Positions 16,300-18,916 of a DNA stretch of 18,916 nucleotides are shown piece by piece; position 1 is the stretch's first letter, and each line of letters begins with the position of its first letter. The stretch spans positions 1 to 18,916 of the forward strand of contig CALPPS020000046.1 of assembly GCA_943325515.2 (NCBI GenBank), in the 5' to 3' direction. The translations under genes and the position numbers were made by a program. The notes beneath the pieces were generated by a model. The model saw nothing but the letters and a program-made list of their open reading frames with translations, ran no database searches and was not told the DNA's origin. Source of the DNA: Flavobacterium psychrophilum. Lineage in GTDB: Bacteria; Bacteroidota; Bacteroidia; Flavobacteriales; Flavobacteriaceae.

Positions 16300-17226
16300 T
16301 TATTGTAATTCTATTTCAAATTGTGTTAAAGCTTTGAATTGTTTCAAGCGATTTTTAACTTCGGCTTCTGTTACTGTTAACATGCGTTCTGTTCCGAATT
16401 TTTCTACGCAGAAAGAGGCCAAGTTAGACCCTTGAATTATAGCTGTTTTCATTGTTTCAAAAGAGATGTCTCCTTGTTGGGTAATGAATCCTGCAAATCC
16501 TCCTGCAAATGTGTCTCCGGCTCCTGTTGGGTCAAACACATCGGCCAACGGTAATGCTGGCGCGAAGAAAATATGTTCGTTATAGAAAATTAACGCGCCG
16601 TGTTCTCCTTTTTTAATCACCACATATTTTGGTCCCATGGTGTGGATTTTAGCTGCTGCTTTCACCAAAGAATATTCTCCAGACAATTGACGCGCTTCTT
16701 CGTCATTTATTGTGATTACATCTACTCGTTTGATAACGTCTAATAATTCTGGTAAGGCACAATCCATCCAAAAGTTCATAGTATCCAAAACTACTAATTT
16801 TGGTTTTTGTGTCATTTGATTTAAAACACCGGTTTGCACAATAGGGTGTAAGTTGCCTAACATCACTACATCGGCATTTTTATAATTTTCTGGAACTATT
16901 GGATTGAAATCGGCTAAAACATTTAACTCAGTAGCCAACGTATCTCTTGAGTTCATATCGTTGTGGTAACGACCACTCCAGAAGAAGGTTTTTCCGCCTT
17001 TTACGATTTCTAAACCTGAAATATCAATATTTCTTGCGGTTAATAAATCCAAATACTCTTGTGGAAAATCATCACCCACTACCGAAACGATAGCCGATTG
17101 CAATTTAAAATGAGAAGCCGAAAGACCTATAAACGTACCTGCACCGCCAAGGATTTTATCTGTTTTTCCGAAAGGTGTTTCGATAGCGTCAAAAGCTACG
17201 GTTCCTACTATGAGAAGTTTATTCAT
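16300..17226 (-). CDS. PfkB/ribokinase-family sugar or nucleoside kinase
   Basis: A 308-residue kinase of the PfkB (ribokinase-like) family. The first signature is GGAGTFIGLSAS (27-38); the second, DPTGAGDTFAGGFAG (232-246), holds the catalytic base D238 and the anion hole GAGD. VITINDEEARQLSG (170-183) and VVIKKGEHGA (202-211) are typical middle motifs. The substrate is not evident: the family includes ribokinase, adenosine, inosine-guanosine and other carbohydrate kinases. The neighbouring PurF-like gene makes a ribose or purine nucleoside substrate plausible, but that is inference from context only. ATG at 17226 gives MNKLLIVGTVAFDAI, the normal first beta-strand. A -7 match lies 25 bases upstream. 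Confidence 0.9.
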   Translation of the reverse strand: MNKLLIVGTVAFDAIETPFGKTDKILGGAGTFIGLSASHFKLQSAIVSVVGDDFPQEYLDLLTARNIDISGLEIVKGGKTFFWSGRYHNDMNSRDTLATELNVLADFNPIVPENYKNADVVMLGNLHPIVQTGVLNQMTQKPKLVVLDTMNFWMDCALPELLDVIKRVDVITINDEEARQLSGEYSLVKAAAKIHTMGPKYVVIKKGEHGALIFYNEHIFFAPALPLADVFDPTGAGDTFAGGFAGFITQQGDISFETMKTAIIQGSNLASFCVEKFGTERMLTVTEAEVKNRLKQFKALTQFEIELQ

Positions 17227-17250
17227 TATTTGTGTTTCAAATTAAAGAGG

Positions 17251-17258
17251 CAAAGATA
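17251..17258 (-). promoter_or_regulatory. -7 element of the PfkB kinase gene
   Basis: Minus-strand TATCTTTG matches TAnnTTTG exactly, with transcription expected near 17246 and a leader of about 20 bases. No clear -33 TTTG; the -33 zone lies inside the 20-base repeat at 17266-17285. Confidence 0.5.
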
Positions 17259-17265
17259 AACTATA

Positions 17266-17285
17266 GTTTAGAAGTTTAAAAGTTT
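17266..17285. repeat. 20-base repeat, copy 1
   Basis: GTTTAGAAGTTTAAAAGTTT, identical to 18353-18372. It lies between the Fic gene and the kinase gene, 8 bases upstream of the kinase -7 element. Further GTTTAA-type units continue to about 17301, giving a short degenerate tandem. Confidence 0.8.
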
Positions 17286-17385
17286 AAGTGTTTAAAAGTT
17301 AATTAGTATTTTCCTATTAATAAACTTAGCTTTTTAGTTGTTGTCCCTAACTTTTTGTATGGCGCTATTTGATATTTTTTGTTTG

Positions 17386-18258
17386 TTAATTTTCTTCGTA
17401 ATAATATGAATAATCAATGCCTTTCATATACATTTCGCGACTGCTGATTTCATTTGTTAAGGCATTTTTGAGTAAATTTATTATTTCATTGCTATCTACA
17501 ACACTTTTTACCATTGCTTGATGGTAGTCATTTTTGGTAATTTTGCTCCAATCTACACATTGGTTTAGTTGCTTTTTGAGAATTAAATCTAGCCATATTC
17601 TTGTACTTCTTCCATTACCTTCCATAAAAGGATGGGCAATGTTCATCTCTACATAGGCTTTGGCAATTTCTTCGAATGTATTTTTTGGCAGCTCTTCAAT
17701 TTGCTTTAAAGTAGCTGGAAGAAACTGTGCTATTGCAAATTGAAAACCTGACTTTGAAATGTTTTTATAGCGAATTTGCCCTGCAAAATCATAAAGACCA
17801 CCAAATAAATAACCATGAATTTGTTGCAAGCCTTTTGTAGTCCCTATTGCTATATTTTCTATAAAAGAACTTTCAAATAAGGCATACGCTTTTGATTTGC
17901 TTTTGCCATCAATAGTTTCATCGCTGTAGGTAAACCATTCTATAAAACGATTTGCCTTAGTGCCTGGAAACGTTTTGCCTAGAGCTATAATGCCGTTATA
18001 ATCTAAGACATCTGCTAAACGTTTTTTACCATCAGGTGCTAGTAACTTCAACTGGGTAGTAGTACTAACCACTTGATTGTTTTTTTTTTTTAATTTGGCT
18101 TTTAGGTATTTCCAATAGTTTCTTGTTTTGTTGTAATCGTCTTGATTAGTGAGCACTGCTATAATGTCTAAGACCGAAAACCTCCATTTACTGTTGTCTT
18201 CGTCCCAAATGGCACGTACCTCACGATCATCAAAAAAACGTATGGAAACTTTGTTCAT
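17386..18258 (-). CDS. BRO-N domain fused to class III Fic AMPylase
   Basis: A 290-residue two-domain protein. Residues about 1-110 resemble the BRO-N (phage antirepressor/baculovirus repeated ORF) domain: KWRFSVLDIIAVLTNQ (24-39), NYWKYLKAKL (47-56), LKLLAPDGKKRLADVLD (70-86). Residues about 120-290 are a Fic domain with the full active motif HPFMEGNGRSTR (209-220, catalytic H209), which in active family members transfers AMP from ATP to target hydroxyls. The flap region reads KNISKSGFQFA. The C-terminal helix ends SYYYEEN, in which S284 and E288 match the S-x-x-x-E inhibitory motif of stand-alone class III Fic proteins such as Neisseria NmFic. The next residue is E instead of the usual G/N. 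No separate antitoxin gene is adjacent, as expected for self-inhibition. Codons 56-60 contain a 12-base A tract. Target unknown. Confidence 0.88.
   Translation of the reverse strand: MNKVSIRFFDDREVRAIWDEDNSKWRFSVLDIIAVLTNQDDYNKTRNYWKYLKAKLKKKNNQVVSTTTQLKLLAPDGKKRLADVLDYNGIIALGKTFPGTKANRFIEWFTYSDETIDGKSKSKAYALFESSFIENIAIGTTKGLQQIHGYLFGGLYDFAGQIRYKNISKSGFQFAIAQFLPATLKQIEELPKNTFEEIAKAYVEMNIAHPFMEGNGRSTRIWLDLILKKQLNQCVDWSKITKNDYHQAMVKSVVDSNEIINLLKNALTNEISSREMYMKGIDYSYYYEEN
18080..18091 (-). repeat. Homopolymer A12 tract within the Fic gene
   Basis: Twelve T on the plus strand (twelve A on the coding strand) encode part of the KLKKKNN stretch. It is the longest single-base run I noticed in a coding region of the window and lies upstream of the Fic active site, so a one-base slip would remove the catalytic domain. 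Confidence 0.75.
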
Positions 18259-18337
18259 TTTGGATTACTTATTACCGCTATGCCTCTTACATTTTCTTTT
18301 GAATGGGTTTTGTTAAATAACAACCACAACTAAAATG

Positions 18338-18345
18338 TAAAGTTA
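18338..18345 (-). promoter_or_regulatory. Possible -7 element of the BRO-N/Fic gene
   Basis: Minus-strand TAACTTTA differs from TAnnTTTG only at the last base. It lies 8 bases from the second copy of the 20-base repeat, the same geometry as at the kinase promoter. The leader would be about 75 bases. Confidence 0.3.
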
Positions 18346-18352
18346 CGTTTTT

Positions 18353-18372
18353 GTTTAGAAGTTTAAAAGTTT
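18353..18372. repeat. 20-base repeat, copy 2
   Basis: Identical over 20 bases to 17266-17285, in the same orientation, 1087 bases away. The two copies bracket the BRO-N/Fic gene. Immediately outside the 20 bases the identity ends on both sides. Confidence 0.8.
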
Positions 18373-18407
18373 GTGAAACAAAAATGCTGCCAAAATGAGA
18401 GTTTAAA

Positions 18408-18916
18408 TTAATTAACATTATCCAACTCATCAAACTTAGCTTTCATGGTTGGATTTCCATTAGTTAATTTTTTAATGGTTAATTCTTCCGTTTTTTCATT
18501 GGCTAGGCGAAGGTTGTTTTCAGATGATAATAGAGCCGCTTTTGTTTTTTCTAATTCTTTTATGGTTTTATCAATTCCTTCAATAGCATCATGAAATTTG
18601 CGACTTGCTATATCATAATTTCTTGCAAAACCTTCTTTGAACTTATTCATTTTTTCTTCAAAGTTGGTAATGTCAATATTTTGATTTCTTATATGGCTCA
18701 ATTCCGCTTTGTATTGCATTGAGTTCATTGATGCGTTTCGAAGTAGCGTAATAATAGGTATGAAGCACTGAGGACGAACTACATACATTTTTGGGAATTT
18801 ATAAGATACATCTACAATTCCTGAATTGTATAATTCACTTTCCGATTCGAGCATGGAAACCAAAATAGCATATTCGCATTTTTTTTCTATTCGGTCTTTG
18901 TCTAATTCTTTAAAAA
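18408..18916 (-). CDS. DUF2130 family protein (C-terminal part, cut by window edge)
   Basis: The last 169 codons are visible and the frame is open to the window edge, so the start lies to the right; the TTG and ATG codons near 18863 and 18854 are internal. The stretch [20 protein letters not shown] and the following [20 protein letters not shown] and [18 protein letters not shown] match the conserved core of DUF2130 as I remember it. The remainder (about the last 100 residues) is charged and helical, probably coiled-coil ([34 protein letters not shown]). The function of the family is unknown; no catalytic motif is visible in this part. It reads in the same direction as the downstream Fic gene, 149 bases away, with the repeat-containing promoter region between them. 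Confidence 0.85.
   Translation of the reverse strand, partial: FKELDKDRIEKKCEYAILVSMLESESELYNSGIVDVSYKFPKMYVVRPQCFIPIITLLRNASMNSMQYKAELSHIRNQNIDITNFEEKMNKFKEGFARNYDIASRKFHDAIEGIDKTIKELEKTKAALLSSENNLRLANEKTEELTIKKLTNGNPTMKAKFDELDNVN

Noticed and set aside
17286..17385. Terminator for the Fic gene in the A+T-rich sequence after its stop
   Set aside because: No stem of useful length with a T tract could be drawn; the sequence is merely A+T-rich with GTTTAA-like units.
17266..18372. Insertion-sequence ends or target-site duplication around the Fic gene
   Set aside because: The 20-base repeats are direct and low in complexity, and there is no transposase, integrase or terminal inverted repeat; kept only as a repeat finding.
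18861..18863. TTG as the true start of the DUF2130 gene
   Set aside because: The frame stays open to the window edge and the upstream codons encode further conserved family residues, so the gene is truncated by the window.
1..18916. CRISPR array, tRNA or rRNA gene
   Set aside because: No regularly spaced repeat-spacer pattern, cloverleaf-like sequence or conserved rRNA segment was found on reading the intergenic regions of either strand.

Overview
The window comes from a strongly A+T-rich genome of the Bacteroidetes, most likely a Flavobacterium-like member of the Flavobacteriaceae. The evidence is the gene families (Bacteroidetes-type SdhA and b558-type SdhC, an OmpA protein with thrombospondin type 3 repeats, a long amidophosphoribosyltransferase paralogue), near-absence of Shine-Dalgarno sequences, and repeated matches to the Bacteroidetes promoter (TTTG near -33, TAnnTTTG near -7). 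Most of the window is ordinary housekeeping chromosome; the right end (about 17.2-18.9 kb) looks more accessory.

Layout. 1-1445: start of the succinate dehydrogenase/fumarate reductase operon, read leftward (cytochrome b subunit, then the flavoprotein cut by the window edge). 1446-1803: divergent regulatory region. 1804-3988: two rightward genes, aminopeptidase P (with its own terminator) and an alpha/beta hydrolase. 3985-13197: a leftward block holding an AddB-like nuclease, an OmpA-family porin-like protein, glycine C-acetyltransferase (kbl), an AddA-like helicase-nuclease and a GNAT acetyltransferase. The acetyltransferase and helicase overlap by one base (TAATG) and probably form an operon with kbl. 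OmpA has its own strong promoter and terminator, so the two halves of the predicted AddAB recombination enzyme are split by kbl and ompA. 13309-13917: rightward superoxide dismutase, divergent from the GNAT-addA operon. 13918-14304: gene-free stretch with the sod terminator and a promoter-hairpin-terminator arrangement that could encode a small RNA of about 72 nt. 14305-17226: leftward PfkB-family sugar/nucleoside kinase followed by a long PurF-like amidotransferase, with a terminator and a second hairpin between them. 17386-18258: a BRO-N/Fic fusion protein. 18408-18916: the C-terminal part of a DUF2130 protein, cut by the edge.

The most interesting items are the BRO-N/class III Fic fusion, which keeps the AMPylation motif and a C-terminal inhibitory glutamate and has a 12-base A tract in its reading frame; an exact 20-base repeat on both sides of that gene, sitting at the same distance from a -7-like element each time; the candidate small RNA downstream of the PurF-like gene; and an AddB-like subunit lacking both the P-loop and the usual iron-sulfur cysteine context. 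No tRNA, rRNA, CRISPR array, transposase or integrase was seen. All family assignments come from reading motifs by eye; no search was run.
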